Shown: positions 9,660 to 20,300, numbered from the stretch's first letter. The stretch: 64,000 bases of DNA from Lotus japonicus (GCF_012489685.1 NC_080044.1:26764369-26828368), one strand, 5' to 3'. The notes: generated from the sequence alone by a model not told the origin. Numbers and translations: made by a program.

Positions 9660-10731
9660 CTATTTATTAATGATGGCTGCTTGAGCTGGCTCTATGGTAA
9701 ACAGTATTCCTTTAATTTATGAATGTTTCTACTGTTTAATTTGTTGATGCATCTGATAGCTATGTGGTTATTTGCACAATTTTTTTGTTACATAGTAGGC
9801 CCTAAGGAGGTGACCTAGCACGCAGGTTAGAGAGGATCAACATGCTAACCCCGCCATACAAATGCAATAGAATGGTTAATTTTTCCTCAGTTGCAGTTAA
9901 TTATTAATTTCCAAGGTACATGTTAGCTTTATTTCAAAATGCAACCGTATTTTCATTTGTACTTATGTCTATGATGTGTTGCAATGTGTTTATATCATCT
10001 CAGATTATCTCTTTCTGCTGGCTTTATCTGAGCCTGGCTGAAATCATGTTACTATAAATTGGTTGCATTGACACTCATACGACAGTATGTCGGACACTCC
10101 ACATTATGTGTGTACTATTGAAAAGTTACACGTTTATTAGCTTGAACAAGCGCTGCACATTTCTTGGATGTTTAGCTGTCACTCAAATCTTGGCTTCACA
10201 GTTTAATGACACTACTGTTATTAAAGTGTCTTATTTCGTTTTTCAATAACTTCCACAAAAGTTAGCTTAAACTATTAAGAGAAAGGTTAAAACCTGCAAA
10301 TGTATGCTTTGTAGTTTCTATTTATGGTTATCTCCTTGCAGCCTATAAAAGTATGTTGCATGTGAAATCAAGAGATTTTCCAATTGATGAACTTATCGTG
10401 AGTCGTGACAGCCATATAAACAAAAGAAGACACATACTTTGAATCATCCAAATCTTGATGAAACGGATTTCATTAGCATACTTAAATGAACTTATTTCAA
10501 TAAACTTCTCAAATGCTTATGAATAAGGATGTCTGTGATAAGCACTTAATTGGGCTGTTTATTTAAACGCACCCAAGCTAAACTTTATCCCCAAAAACTT
10601 ATAGTGACATTTAGATAAGCTCTACTTAATTTCAAGTTGTTTGGATTGGTCACAGTTGGTAATTTTCATTCAATCAGAAACCAATGACCATTCATAAATG
10701 TGAATTCATGGGGCTTTTCTTTTTTCTGAAG
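9660..10731. other. AT-rich spacer or intron, nothing recognised
   Basis: No ORF with a recognisable domain and no repeat termini were seen. It could be intronic if the exon candidates on either side belong to one gene. Confidence 0.3.
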
Positions 10732-10852
10732 TTCTGTTGTTGAGGAGGCTGTTGAGGCGGCACAACATGCTATAAATGCAGCACATGTTGAAGCTGAAAG
10801 CGTTGAGAATGGTATAATTGCTGCCAACCTGATAGGTGGACTGGATACAGCG
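10732..10852 (+). pseudogene. Exon relic resembling plant 6-phosphofructokinase
   Basis: Bounded by a pyrimidine-rich acceptor (TTTTCTGAAG) and a donor (GCG|GTAAGT), this 121-bp exon encodes VVEEAVEAAQHAINAAHVEA followed by ESVENGI. Plant ATP-dependent phosphofructokinases have a closely similar helix (AVEEAQRAINAAHVEAES) before their conserved GxxKLMGR segment. Here the residues after NGI (IAANLIGGLDTA) no longer match that segment, so the exon looks degenerate. No flanking phosphofructokinase exons were found. The assignment rests on one short segment recognised from memory. Confidence 0.4.
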
Positions 10853-10865
10853 GTAAGTTTCAAAT

Positions 10866-11095
10866 ATGATAAGGGATAAGATAGGATCAGTTTGTTATGT
10901 AAATCTAGACTAAGATAATATGTAAATCTAGACTAAGATAAGAGATAAGATAGGATTAGTTTGTTTCTGATTTTAGAGATATCAGAATTTCTGTAATTGC
11001 AATATCTCTTTGTAACTTGTTGAAATCAGTAAAACGGAGGAGGACAAATTCTGATCCTTTACATTTTATCATGGCATCATAGCGGGAGATCCAAA
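10866..11095 (+). repeat. Copia-type LTR end with degraded primer-binding site
   Basis: The stretch containing aagataggattagtttg, aatatctctttgtaac and agtaaaacggaggagga resembles the 3' part of Copia LTRs. It is followed by atggcatcatagcggg (about 11070-11085), one or two changes from the common initiator-tRNA-Met site TGGTATCAGAGC. A direct repeat of atgtaaatctagactaaga occurs twice near 10898-10940. No coding region of the element follows. Confidence 0.4.
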
Positions 11096-11154
11096 ATTAA
11101 TTGCAGCACTTGCAATTTTTTTTTAAATTTTAAAACAAGTACAGTTTTATAGAT

Positions 11155-11292
11155 TTTTTTATAGACAAATGTTAGTTGTTAACTGTCAGTAAATTAATTC
11201 TTTCGCCCGGGTTTGAACCTGACCCTTCAACCTACAAATCCTTTTATTTCCCTTATCTCACCCATCCCCCAAGTAATCTATAAAACTGTAAC
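11155..11292 (-). mobile_element. SINE (tRNA-derived), minus orientation
   Basis: Flanked by 20-bp near-identical repeats (acaagtacagttttatagat at 11135-11154; one mismatch at 11293-11312). On the minus strand it carries GGTTCAAACC, a polymerase III box B variant, and the tail motif cagttaacaactaacat before an A-run. It resembles the plus-strand SINE at 12699-12826 over the box B and tail parts. Confidence 0.7.
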
Positions 11293-11921
11293 ACAAGTAC
11301 AGTTTTTTAGATACCGTTAGTGTTAAATTACCTTCCTGGCTACGCAACAGCACTTCATTTTCAAATTGTAGAAGATTTGGTTAAAATCCAATAAACTATT
11401 TTTCCAGTGTACTAAAAAAAAGTCATTTGAAATTTTTTTGTTGTTATTTATTTTTTAAAATCTTCGAAGGGATTCTCTGGGGCTAAGGTTTGTCTTCTCA
11501 ATGAATTTTATTGATCTATTTCTGTTATGAAATATGGTTTCTGTCTTCTCTTTATACACATCGTTCCCTATTTACCAACTATCCTTAGACCTGGGTTGAG
11601 CCTAGTTGGATAAGCATGAAATCATTGTTTCGTTAATTAATTAGCTTCCAGCTACAAATACAGATATCTTTTATCAATAATAATTGGACATTAAAATGAC
11701 GTTTCGATTACTTGAGGTTGCACAACATGTGAGTGTGACTTAAATGGGACCATTTTTCTGCACCACAAGAGTAGGTTAATTGGGTGGAACATGGACCCCA
11801 GCTCCTCCTTCAGGCCACCGACTTCATAATTTGTTGACCACCATGCCGCTGAGTAGTGCTAGTCTGCTAGACATAGTGCCCCTTGTCCCTACTCAGCCAC
11901 CGGCCCCATTACTAAACTTAC

Positions 11922-12662
11922 CCTTTTTGGAAGTAAAAACGACTCTTTTGTGTTTTGTTTGGTTGGGAAAGAAAAGTGAAAGGAAAGAAAGGAAAAGGAA
12001 GGGAAAAGTGAGGAAAGTGAGATGGTTTTTTAGATTACTCGATCTCAAATAAAATAAGAAAAAGTGAATGAAAACAAGAGTGTGTATGTATGAAATGAGA
12101 CAGAACCCTCATTTCTTTTATATAAAAATATTTGCATTTGAAAATTGTATCCATGCTAATATATATTTAAAAAAATGAAACTGGCTAAACGTAAAATGAA
12201 AGTAAGTGGGTCATTTGCGGTACTTTAATAAGAATGACTTTTTCGCCTGATTTTAGTGCACAGTAACTTTTCTTTCTTCCCTATTTTGGAAGTAAAAGCG
12301 ACACTTTTGTGCCTTGTTTGGTTGGGAAAGCAAAGTGAAAGGAAAGAAATGGAATGGAAAGAAAGGAAAAGAAAAGCAAAAGAGAGGAAAGTGAGATGAT
12401 TTTTTAGGTTATTCAATCTCAAAGAAAATAAAAGAAAAAGTGAATGAAAACAAAAGTGTGTATGTATGACATGACATGAAACCCTCATTTCTTTTATATA
12501 AAAACATTTGCGTTTGAAAATTATATTCATATTGATATATATTAAAAGAAAAATGAAACTAGCTAAACGTAGTATGAAAAGTGGGCCATCTACAGTACTT
12601 TGATAAGAATGACTTTTTCCGCCCGATTTTAGAAGATTGCATGAGGCGCACATTAACTTTTC
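11922..12662. repeat. Two-copy tandem repeat, unit about 359 bp
   Basis: The block starting ttttggaagtaaaaacgac (from about 11924) recurs at an offset of 359 bp, starting ttttggaagtaaaagcgac (from about 12283). Similarity continues through the GA-rich stretch (gaaaggaaagaaaggaaaag) to the pyrimidine-rich ends at about 12280 and 12670. Copies differ by scattered substitutions and small indels. The frames open through this block are low-complexity and not genes. Confidence 0.7.
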
Positions 12663-12698
12663 TTTCTTCCTTATTTTTCCTTGTAACCAAATGAGAGA

Positions 12699-12826
12699 AG
12701 GGCGGGGTGGATAGCTCACATGGTTGAGCTAAGGGTAATTGCAGGTGAAGGGTCAGGGTTCGAACCTTGATGAATGATAATTTGTACTAATTTACTAACA
12801 ACTAACATTTTCCTATAAAAAAAAAA
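12699..12826 (+). mobile_element. SINE with polymerase III boxes A and B
   Basis: The head GGGCGGGGTGGATAGCTCAC contains a box A-like TAGCTCACATGG (12712-12723), and box B GGTTCGAACC is perfect (12757-12766). A 3' tail ends in an A-run up to 12826. The size of about 128 bp and the tRNA-like head fit a plant tRNA-derived SINE. Clean target duplications were not found. Confidence 0.75.
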
Positions 12827-12830
12827 GTGT

Positions 12831-13389
12831 GGTGTTACCTCATTTTCCCTTATCTCCCTTTTCTTCTCTGCAAACCAAACAACGGTTTAAATAACCAAAA
12901 GCCAAAACTTTTGTGGTGATTCCTATATGTAAGTCAATCCACCACAAGGTTATCATTTCTTGTGGATTTTCAAACTTTTCCTGCGAAATTTTCATGCAAT
13001 TTTTATTTTTGATAATGATTATATAAATGAATATAATTCGAGTGAAATTTCCTACAAATTTTCTTTTGAAGGTAAATCTGCAGGTAAATGAATGTCTAGG
13101 TGTTCCCGCCACAACAATGGTCTACATATCAGGATTGTTTTGGATGTGAAATATGTTTGCAGAAAATAGTAAATTTTAAAAATATGATGGTAGATAATAT
13201 AAAACAAAATCTAATAGAATAAGAATAAACATTGAAATATATCTTTTCAATTTCCATCACAAAAATATCCTAAGACTTTATTTGGACTAACAAGTGAAAA
13301 TATGGGAAATAGTATAAAAGAAAATAACATCAAAATAAAGACAAAAATGAATGATAAAGTGATTTGAATGAGGAATAAAAGGGTAGGAA
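12831..13389. other. Spacer, nothing recognised
   Basis: AT-rich sequence without a convincing ORF, repeat terminus or RNA gene. Confidence 0.35.
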
Positions 13390-13860
13390 TAAGACTGCAT
13401 GGTATGGGCCCCCAAGCATTGAGGTCTCACCCAATGTACGCCCTTGAGGCCAAATCGTTGTGGATGGCTTATGAAGACATTTAGCTTTCATTATTCAAGC
13501 ACGTGTCTTGTGGACTAGGCGAGCCTCCCAAGCATGGAGGTCCTGCCCAACTTGTGCTTGAAGGAAGGAGGAGGCCCTTGCCATACGTTCGTGAAGGGCG
13601 ACCTCGGGACTTGGTTTGAGGAGAAGTGGTTCATGTTTATGTTTGGGCTTGTATGGATTTGTGGGCCGATTCTATAAGGCCTTGGGATCCGCATATGTCA
13701 AGGGTTTTAGGGTTTGAGCACCTCCACTATAAAAGGAGGGTGCTTATCTTGTAAAGGGTTCCAACATTTTATACACATAGGCAGGGCTAGGTTATTAGGA
13801 ACCTTACTTCCGCTAGGGTTCCAGCTTAGTCACCTTACTTGTTCATTTGAGCGTGAACAC
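13390..13860 (+). repeat. Gypsy-type LTR fragment
   Basis: A GC-richer island contains cttgtgcttgaaggaagg and a TATA box (ccactataaaaggaggg, about 13725-13741), then a leader-like tail with ttcatttgagcgtgaacac at 13842-13860. The tail resembles the LTR end at 25465-25479. No primer-binding site or coding sequence follows; the fragment is cut by LINE-derived sequence. Confidence 0.45.
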
Positions 13861-13865
13861 CTATA

Positions 13866-14110
13866 TTTTTTATAAGCCAAACAATTGTATTCAAATATAG
13901 CATAAGGGGTGCTAACCCAAATACAAAAGAGTGAAAGAACCAAAGAAGAAAGGTTCAAATTATAAGTAAGAAATGAAATAAGCTGATAAGACTAAGAATA
14001 AAGAGTAGAACACTAGTAGGAACCATCCTAAGAAATCCCACCACCAGCAAACTCATGTTTTAGAACATGTTGAAACTCATACCCAGACTTGTGTAAAATA
14101 GGGGTTTCAC
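13866..14110 (-). mobile_element. LINE 3'-end fragment
   Basis: A T-run followed by ataagccaaacaattgtatt and aggggtgctaacccaaatac matches the arrangement at the 3' end of the LINE at 3939 (T-run, gataagcaaaatttgtatt, aggggtactcaaccctt) in the same orientation. Only the 3' UTR region is present. Confidence 0.5.
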
Positions 14111-14471
14111 AGTTTTGTGTTCCTAGTTGCTTCTAGTTTTTCTAGGTATGAGTTTTTCCATTCATTTTTTTGGGTATTGATTTTCTCTTTCCTACTCCTT
14201 TACCCTTCATCTTAAATGAATTCCAATCTGGTTGAGTTTTTCCTCTTCTTATTTTGGGTGTGGGTTACTTCAGGATCTGAATGATGAAGCTGAATTTCTT
14301 GATGGAAGATGAAAAGATTAAGGATAAATCTTATGATTAAGAAATATGTTTTTTAATTATTTTTTTAATTAAAATAGGAAAACCCACTATTGTGGGTCAA
14401 AAGCACCTTGTGCAACCTTGCTACAGTTTCTGATTGGTGTGTGTTAATTAATATTCAATAATGTATGTATT
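14111..14471. other. Spacer, nothing recognised
   Basis: T-rich sequence without an ORF or clear repeat end. Confidence 0.3.
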
Positions 14472-14690
14472 CACTATTACAAAAGTGCTCATTTGCTTCG
14501 GTCAAAAGCCAACGCTAACAATAGTCAATTTAGTGTCGGCATCGGGACCAATGTTTAAAGGCTTTAAGGAAACAAGTAATGCCCGTCAAGTGGCCGAGGC
14601 TAAATGCTAGCGTTGTCAGTTTAGACGATTTTAAGCTAACGCTACATACATGACACGAAGGTTGACACTTAGTGCGAAAAATTAGTCTCA
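14472..14690 (+). mobile_element. Truncated CACTA terminus
   Basis: CACTATTACAAAAGTGCTCA starts at 14472, followed by cggtcaaaagcc, aacgctaacaatagtc and related short motifs (gctaacgcta, ggttgacac) that look like subterminal repeats of a second CACTA family. The opposite terminus was not found nearby, so this is probably a truncated copy. Confidence 0.45.
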
Positions 14691-14810
14691 CGGTTATCAA
14701 CTCTGAAGATACTTTAATTAGTTAACACTAGAGAAAAAATAATCAACTAATTTATCTTACATTTCTATTTTTTTAATAAGCCAAAACTTCATTAAATAAA
14801 TTGCAAATGA

Positions 14811-14827
14811 TACTTCAACCCAATTAT
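14811..14827. repeat. Target-site duplication, left copy
   Basis: tacttcaacccaattat, identical to 16840-16856. Confidence 0.88.
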
Positions 14828-16839
14828 TTTTTTAGAAAGCAAAAGTTTATTGAATACGCAAGAAGTCGAGATATGGATCCTCTCGACAATGGATTAAATA
14901 CAAAGCAAAGCAAAACGAAAGAAACACAACGAAAACAACAAACGCCAACCTACAAGATACAAAACAAAAAAGACCGCTAAAAAAATGAAAACCGAAACCA
15001 CGCAATTCAATCAACGCATACTACCAGACACTTCATACTTCCTTGGATGAGTAGCTCTGAGATACTCTACAGAAGCTTTAAGAGCCTCCTCGTCTGTACC
15101 AGAAAACACAAGTCCACGAAATTTCCCTGTCTCCAACATGCCCCGCGCCCTCTCAAAAACGCAACCATGATTCTGTTCTGTGACCGGAAGCACACGTTCC
15201 TCAACATCTACCAGTGACTCTAACACATCCGTCATGTCACTATCCTCGGCTATCAAGACCTGAAGATCATTCTTCTTCTTGGGGCGACCTCTCCCCTTGT
15301 ACATTATCCTAGGCCGACCCCTACCTCTCCGACCCGATCCCCCAGAAGGTATAGGCTCCACCATATCAACATCAACATCACTGACCCTCGTCCCCGCCGG
15401 CTGCTCCTCTCGTGTCAACACATTAAAACGAGAGAATACAACCTCTAAAGGAATCAAAGAAAGCACAGCGTGTTGATGTGGAGGGACGATAGGAACCACC
15501 GAGTCACCATATAACCTATCGGCGTCAGGCATGATAGCACCGTCAGCCTCTGATTCGGTCGTACCATCATCACGCACAACGAAATCAGAACTAGAAACAA
15601 CACCCTCAGGCCCCACACTCGCAATGGAGGGAGCGTAATCCTGTGGAAACCATAGAGCATGCATCTTCATTTCAAAATTCCGGGCAATAGCACCAATCAC
15701 TTCCGCACAATCTGCAGACCAATTCATCTCATCCGAAGTACACACCTTATCTTTCGTCCTAACAAACTTTAGAACCCCATCTACAAAAATATGATACGTC
15801 AGGCCATGACCACCAACAACGCAAATGAAAGGAGTGCCACGACTCCCCTCCCGCAAAGACACACACGCACTCGACGAAACACAATCATTGTCCAATCTAG
15901 AGCCCACAACCCTCATCGCATCATCGATCCCATCAGTATGATCACACCCTGTAACGTCATCTCCAATCAAACATGTCACCTCATCAGCCACCCCGTCATC
16001 ACACTGATGCTCCAAACCATTCCTCGATGAAGCCACACGAACACCCTCAATCATCGAATTAAAGGCACAATGAACCACCCCTCGCTTAGGATGCGAGACC
16101 TTTGCTGCCGAAACAGACAACGAAGATCCACATATCCGCCAACCATCAAGCATAGCTTTGGCCTTGCACGCATCAACCTCAGAAACCATATGCACAAACC
16201 CAAAACGAGTCCGCCTACCTGGCTTCCGGCGTTGCTGAACATAGACGCTCCTCACCGTTCCCCATCGAGTGAATAATGCTTTTATCTGTGCATAATTCAC
16301 CGCATCTGAAATCCCTTCAACAAATAAAGAACCACCATCAGTGCTGCCGCCATCCACAAGACCAATCGCCACTGGTTCGACAAGACGAACACCCCCTACT
16401 CGCGCACTACCATCACCATTTATTGCCATGGAACCACCTGCACCATCAACAACCATGCTCTCACCATCTAAATCGCCACCCTGTGAAATGGCCACAACGG
16501 GTTGCACCCCAAGAAGCGACGAGCGAAACATATTGCAAGAAGATGAGGATGTCGCATTATGCATGGATACAAGACGACGTTGCTCCAACCTCCTCCTTCT
16601 CGCATGCCCAAGGAGAACACGAAGCCTCATCTCTCAACCACTGAACAATCAGAGCACCACCAAAGAAGGAACCGCACAAGCGCATCAGAGAAACAGAGTA
16701 CAAAACAGAGGCTGCGAAGAGAAAGCAGAATAAGGACCGACACAACACGAGGGAACAGCCAGGAACGCTGCTGATGCACCGTGAACAGTTTTCCCTGAAG
16801 AAACGTTTTCGTGAAACCATAGCGGAGTAGTTTTCACTT
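14828..16839 (-). mobile_element. ORF1-only LINE-like retroelement with perfect 17-bp target duplication
   Basis: Identical 17-bp sequences (tacttcaacccaattat) flank the element at 14811-14827 and 16840-16856. On the minus strand it ends in an A-run after a short 3' UTR, so it was mobilised by target-primed reverse transcription. The single substantial ORF is the LINE ORF1-type RNA-binding protein. No endonuclease or reverse transcriptase is present, so it is an internally deleted LINE or a non-autonomous family relying on a partner LINE. It is nested in an older LINE 3' fragment that continues from 14765-14827 into 16857 onward. Confidence 0.8.
15011..16630 (-). CDS. LINE ORF1-like protein with RRM and two AT-hooks
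   Basis: A 539-residue open frame. Residues 100-176 form an RNA-recognition motif, with RNP2 LFVEGI (102-107) and RNP1 RFGFVHM (142-148). Residues 433-453 contain two AT-hook cores, RRGRGRP and GRGRPKKK. The remainder is acidic and low in known domains. Plant L1 elements commonly encode an ORF1 nucleic-acid-binding protein, some with an RRM, that packages element RNA. AT-hooks would add binding to AT-rich DNA; I do not know them as a usual part of plant ORF1 proteins. The usual CCHC knuckle of ORF1 proteins is not seen. The frame is intact, with a 5' leader of about 200 bases to the element end. It could also be a retrotransposed host RRM gene, but the A-tail, 3' UTR style and flanking LINE favour a LINE origin. 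Confidence 0.65.
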   Translation of the reverse strand: MRLRVLLGHARRRRLEQRRLVSMHNATSSSSCNMFRSSLLGVQPVVAISQGGDLDGESMVVDGAGGSMAINGDGSARVGGVRLVEPVAIGLVDGGSTDGGSLFVEGISDAVNYAQIKALFTRWGTVRSVYVQQRRKPGRRTRFGFVHMVSEVDACKAKAMLDGWRICGSSLSVSAAKVSHPKRGVVHCAFNSMIEGVRVASSRNGLEHQCDDGVADEVTCLIGDDVTGCDHTDGIDDAMRVVGSRLDNDCVSSSACVSLREGSRGTPFICVVGGHGLTYHIFVDGVLKFVRTKDKVCTSDEMNWSADCAEVIGAIARNFEMKMHALWFPQDYAPSIASVGPEGVVSSSDFVVRDDGTTESEADGAIMPDADRLYGDSVVPIVPPHQHAVLSLIPLEVVFSRFNVLTREEQPAGTRVSDVDVDMVEPIPSGGSGRRGRGRPRIMYKGRGRPKKKNDLQVLIAEDSDMTDVLESLVDVEERVLPVTEQNHGCVFERARGMLETGKFRGLVFSGTDEEALKASVEYLRATHPRKYEVSGSMR

Positions 16840-16856
16840 TACTTCAACCCAATTAT
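16840..16856. repeat. Target-site duplication, right copy
   Basis: tacttcaacccaattat, identical to 14811-14827. The older LINE sequence resumes directly after it. Confidence 0.88.
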
Positions 16857-17099
16857 AAATACAAAATAGAAATACTGGGCAGCAAAATAAAAGCTAACCG
16901 AGTTGAGACATAAAAGACAAGACCAGAGTTCATTGCCACAATCATCCTAGAGTCCTAGACATGGCAAAATCCACCCAGCTATACCAATGGATTACGATGT
17001 GTACCGCAAGTGGTGTTGGCCAACAACATTTAGTGACAAGAATTAATATCCATAAGTAAAGGAACTAATCCAAGCCAGCACAATATATGTTGTACATAA

Positions 17100-17849
17100 G
17101 TGACCAACAAGCTAGCTAGTTAGACTAACATCACTTATCTCTTCATGATAATAAAATGTTGTAGACATAATTCCTCTTAATAATTTGTATTGCGCTTTCT
17201 TACTAGTAATTGCAAGTATGATGTCAAAGATCCATGTTTCCAGAAGAATAAAAACGTAGACTTTTAATTTTAATTACAACTTTTCTAGAAGCCATTTATC
17301 TTTATCTAATTATCTTGGATTACGACTTGCCTTCTAGAAAATAAAAAAATAAACAGCTGGCGATTTTAATGGCCCAGTACACCCTCTAAAGATTGTAGCA
17401 GTAGCAAGTGCCGTTTACTACTTTACTTTAGCTCTTTTTCTTTGTTGGTAAGAAGTGACGTTTACTTTATTTTGAGGTTCAAGATGATTTCACACTGACC
17501 TTCTAGAAAATGAAACAGCCGGTGTTGTTCATGGCCCAGTGATATAATATTTTTAAATATTTAAATTGCTCAACATATTTAATATCCATAAAGACATAGT
17601 CAGGAGCTTACAATTTGCTTGGAGTCGGAGGAGGTTGAGCGCTTCTTTTCCATTCTCCACGATATTTGAAACCTGTTAAAGAGGAAGTAAAGAATTAATC
17701 TTGCAGTAATTAGTAGGGACAACAATTATTTTACAGATTGGCTTGTCAAGAGGGGTGCTCGATCAATTGTTCTAGGTCTTTGCATTTTTATAAGTCCTCA
17801 TTCAGAGTTAAAGACCCTTAGTTTAGGGACTCATTGTTAGTGGTGTAAG
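17100..17849. other. Spacer with a short diverged direct repeat
   Basis: The motif ccttctagaaaat followed by an acagc-g pattern and atggcccagt occurs near 17330-17378 and again near 17500-17540, indicating a local duplication. No gene was recognised. Confidence 0.35.
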
Positions 17850-18652
17850 TTAGGGGTGCACATGGGTTGGATGGATTTTGATCAAAATAAAATCCGAACT
17901 GATCAAAATTGTCTGGGTTGGGTTGAGTTGGATTTCACAAATTTCTTCTTCGGACCCGATCCGATCCAACCTGACGAAGTTCGGATTGAGTTGGATGGAT
18001 TGATTGGGTCACTATATTAAAATAATAATATATCTGAAATATTAAAAAATATTGTAAATATTATTATAAATTCAGAAAAAGTTATAAAAAATACTAAATA
18101 TGTTATAATACTAAATAGCATGAAAATGACACAAAAAGTTATACCAAATAGCATGAAATGATATCACATAAATGACATATAACCAAATATCATGAAAACA
18201 TAAAACTTCATTACCAAATGACATGAAACAATCTAATATAAATAGTACCTAAAAAGTGAGAAACAACACTAAATGTCATGCCATGACACTTAGAACTTAG
18301 ATGTCTCCAACATGCCAAATAATATATATAGACATATAACAAATAACTACAAACAAATACTCTAAGTTCAAATATGACAAATAACTATAAATACTTAAGT
18401 CTCAAAGTTTCAAAAAGTCATCACTCCAACACTAGCACTCCAAGTATGAGTAAAATTATAAAAGAAATTATTATTATATGTATGGATTATGGGTTGGGTT
18501 GGATGGATTTGAACTGAATCCGAAATCCGATCCGAACTTGGTTGGGTTGTAGTAAAATCCATCCGATTTACTCGATCCAACCCACATTTTTTCTATTGGA
18601 TCGGAATAGGTTGGACGGGTTCATTGGATCTAACCGGCCCATGTTCATCACT
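17850..18652. mobile_element. hAT-type MITE, 803 bp
   Basis: Terminal inverted repeats pair TAGGGGTGCACATGGGTTGG (left) with the complement of CCGGCCCATGTTCATCACT (right). The target repeat ggtgtaag (8 bp; the identity extends to 10) is present at 17842-17849 and 18653-18660. Eight-base duplications and such termini fit hAT elements. The interior is AT-rich and noncoding, and both subterminal regions repeat ggttgggttgga and gatccgatcc motifs. Confidence 0.75.
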
Positions 18653-18816
18653 GGTGTAAGTGTTTGTTTATTATTTATTTTGTCAATTTTTCGATGGGTG
18701 TAGTCGTGGGCTTGTGCTCTCATGGGTAAATTTGTTTCTTGAAACATTGATATGAAATAATATATCTTCTTTTCTTTGAAAAAAAAAGAGTGAGATAGCC
18801 ACACAAATTTCACATA

Positions 18817-19503
18817 GGCTATGTTTGACATGTTTAGCTGATAAGCTAGCTGAAAACTGAAAAGCTAGCTGAAAGCTTATAAGCTAGCTGATAGCTGAAA
18901 GCTGATAAGCTAGCTGAAAGCTGAAAAGCTACGTGATTGAAACAAAAGTGTTTGGTAAAACTAGTTGTTAAACAAGCTGAAATTGTAAAATGACATAAAA
19001 GGACGTACTTGTATAATTATTTTTATATTTAACATTACTTTATTTTCACAATAATACCAATATAATATTAATATTAAAATTATTATCACTTTAAATATTT
19101 TTATTAGCTTCAGTTATTTATCATCTTAAAAATATAATATTTATTTTTATTTATTTTTATTAATATAATATTTATAATACTTGTGGTGCGCAGCGGTGTG
19201 GCGGAAATGGTGGCGGAAACTGGATACGTAAGTGTGAGGGGAAAATATGTTTAGTGTTTTTATAAATATATAAGGGTAATGGTAGAATTTTAATAAAATA
19301 ATAAGGATAAAAATGAGAATAAATTTAATAAGCTATAAGCTTTAAGCTATAAGCTACCTGAGATAGCTTATAGCTTAAAGCTTTAAACTACTAAAATAAG
19401 CTCCTTCACCAAACACTTTTGAAGAGCTTTTAAGCTAGTCAAATAAGCTTTAAGTTAGTCAAATAAGCTATAAGCTAGCTGAAATGGCATGTCAAACATA
19501 GCC
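18817..19503. mobile_element. MITE with 16-bp perfect terminal inverted repeats
   Basis: GGCTATGTTTGACATG at 18817-18832 is exactly complementary to 19488-19503. The ends carry many copies of ataagctagctgaaagc-like motifs in both orientations. The flanks share ata, compatible with a 3-bp target duplication. The interior is noncoding. Superfamily assignment (PIF/Harbinger-like or other) is uncertain. Confidence 0.75.
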
Positions 19504-19852
19504 ATAATAACAAATGAGATTGTCGTCCCTATTCACATTCTAAAAAGTTTCTACTCAATTTCCACCTTTGTTAATTGTTATTGTTAATCTCCTCATTTTA
19601 TATTATAACGACATAATGTGTTATTTAATTGTCAAATTAATTTTAAATTTTGTAAGCGAATTTTATTTTAATCTTTCAATAGTGACCTTTAGTGACAATT
19701 AAAAACAAACAATAATCGTATATATGACCGCCAATAAATTATAAAATAAAAAACTAATTTAACATTAACTCAATTCCAAATATAACATTTCATGTTTTCT
19801 CTCCATTTAATTTCTCCATATCTATTCCCTCCATCTATTTCTTAATTTTTTA

Positions 19853-20157
19853 CTCCCTCCGGTCCTATTTATAAGCAACAAAAAAAAAATTCACATAGTT
19901 TAAGAAATGTAGTTAAACTAGATAAAATGCATTAAATTTGTCTTAAATTAAAATGAACTTCCAAAATTACCCTTTATTATTAGTGTTGGAAAGTGGAAAA
20001 GAGAGTGAATAATTAATGAGACACATTTTACAAGTTAGAATTAATAAGGACATCATTGGAAAAAATTAATTAATATAGCTCAAACTTTCATTTGGTTCTT
20101 ATAAAAAGGACCAAGATTTTTCTTCTCTTTCATGCTTATAAATAGAACCGGAGGGAG
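19853..20157. mobile_element. Stowaway-like MITE (Tc1/mariner)
   Basis: CTCCCTCCGGTCCTATTTAT at the left end pairs with ATAAATAGAACCGGAGGGAG at the right, flanked by TA dinucleotides (19851-19852 and 20158-20159). CTCCCTCCG termini with TA duplication are the signature of plant Stowaway MITEs. The right end lies about 145 bp upstream of the TATA box of the F-box gene. The 19-bp sequence ccatctatttcttaatttt occurs on both sides of it. Confidence 0.85.
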
Positions 20158-20300
20158 TATATAAATCCATCTATTTCTTAATTTTCCACTTAAAATAGGT
20201 GAGATTAAAATATTATGCTAACTAATAAGGTAAACCAAGTGGCATGCATCATGAAGCATTATCCAGACAAAGATGCAATCTTTCCCTCACTCCCTTATCC

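Larger units (their letters stand above)
14765..17100 (-). mobile_element. Older LINE 3' fragment interrupted by the ORF1-only element
   Basis: A T-run with aataagccaaaacttcatta (14766-14794) begins a LINE 3' end on the minus strand. It stops at 14827, where the younger element is inserted, and continues after 16856 with aaatacaaaatagaaatact and downstream 3' UTR-like sequence to about 17100. No coding part was recognised. Confidence 0.5.

Noticed and set aside
12225..12719. Minus-strand open frame of 164 codons
   Set aside because: It runs through the tandem repeat and MITE-like sequence and is low-complexity; no homology recognised.
12699..12826. A functional tRNA gene
   Set aside because: Box B is perfect, but the sequence cannot form a full cloverleaf as read and ends in an A-tail; it is a SINE.
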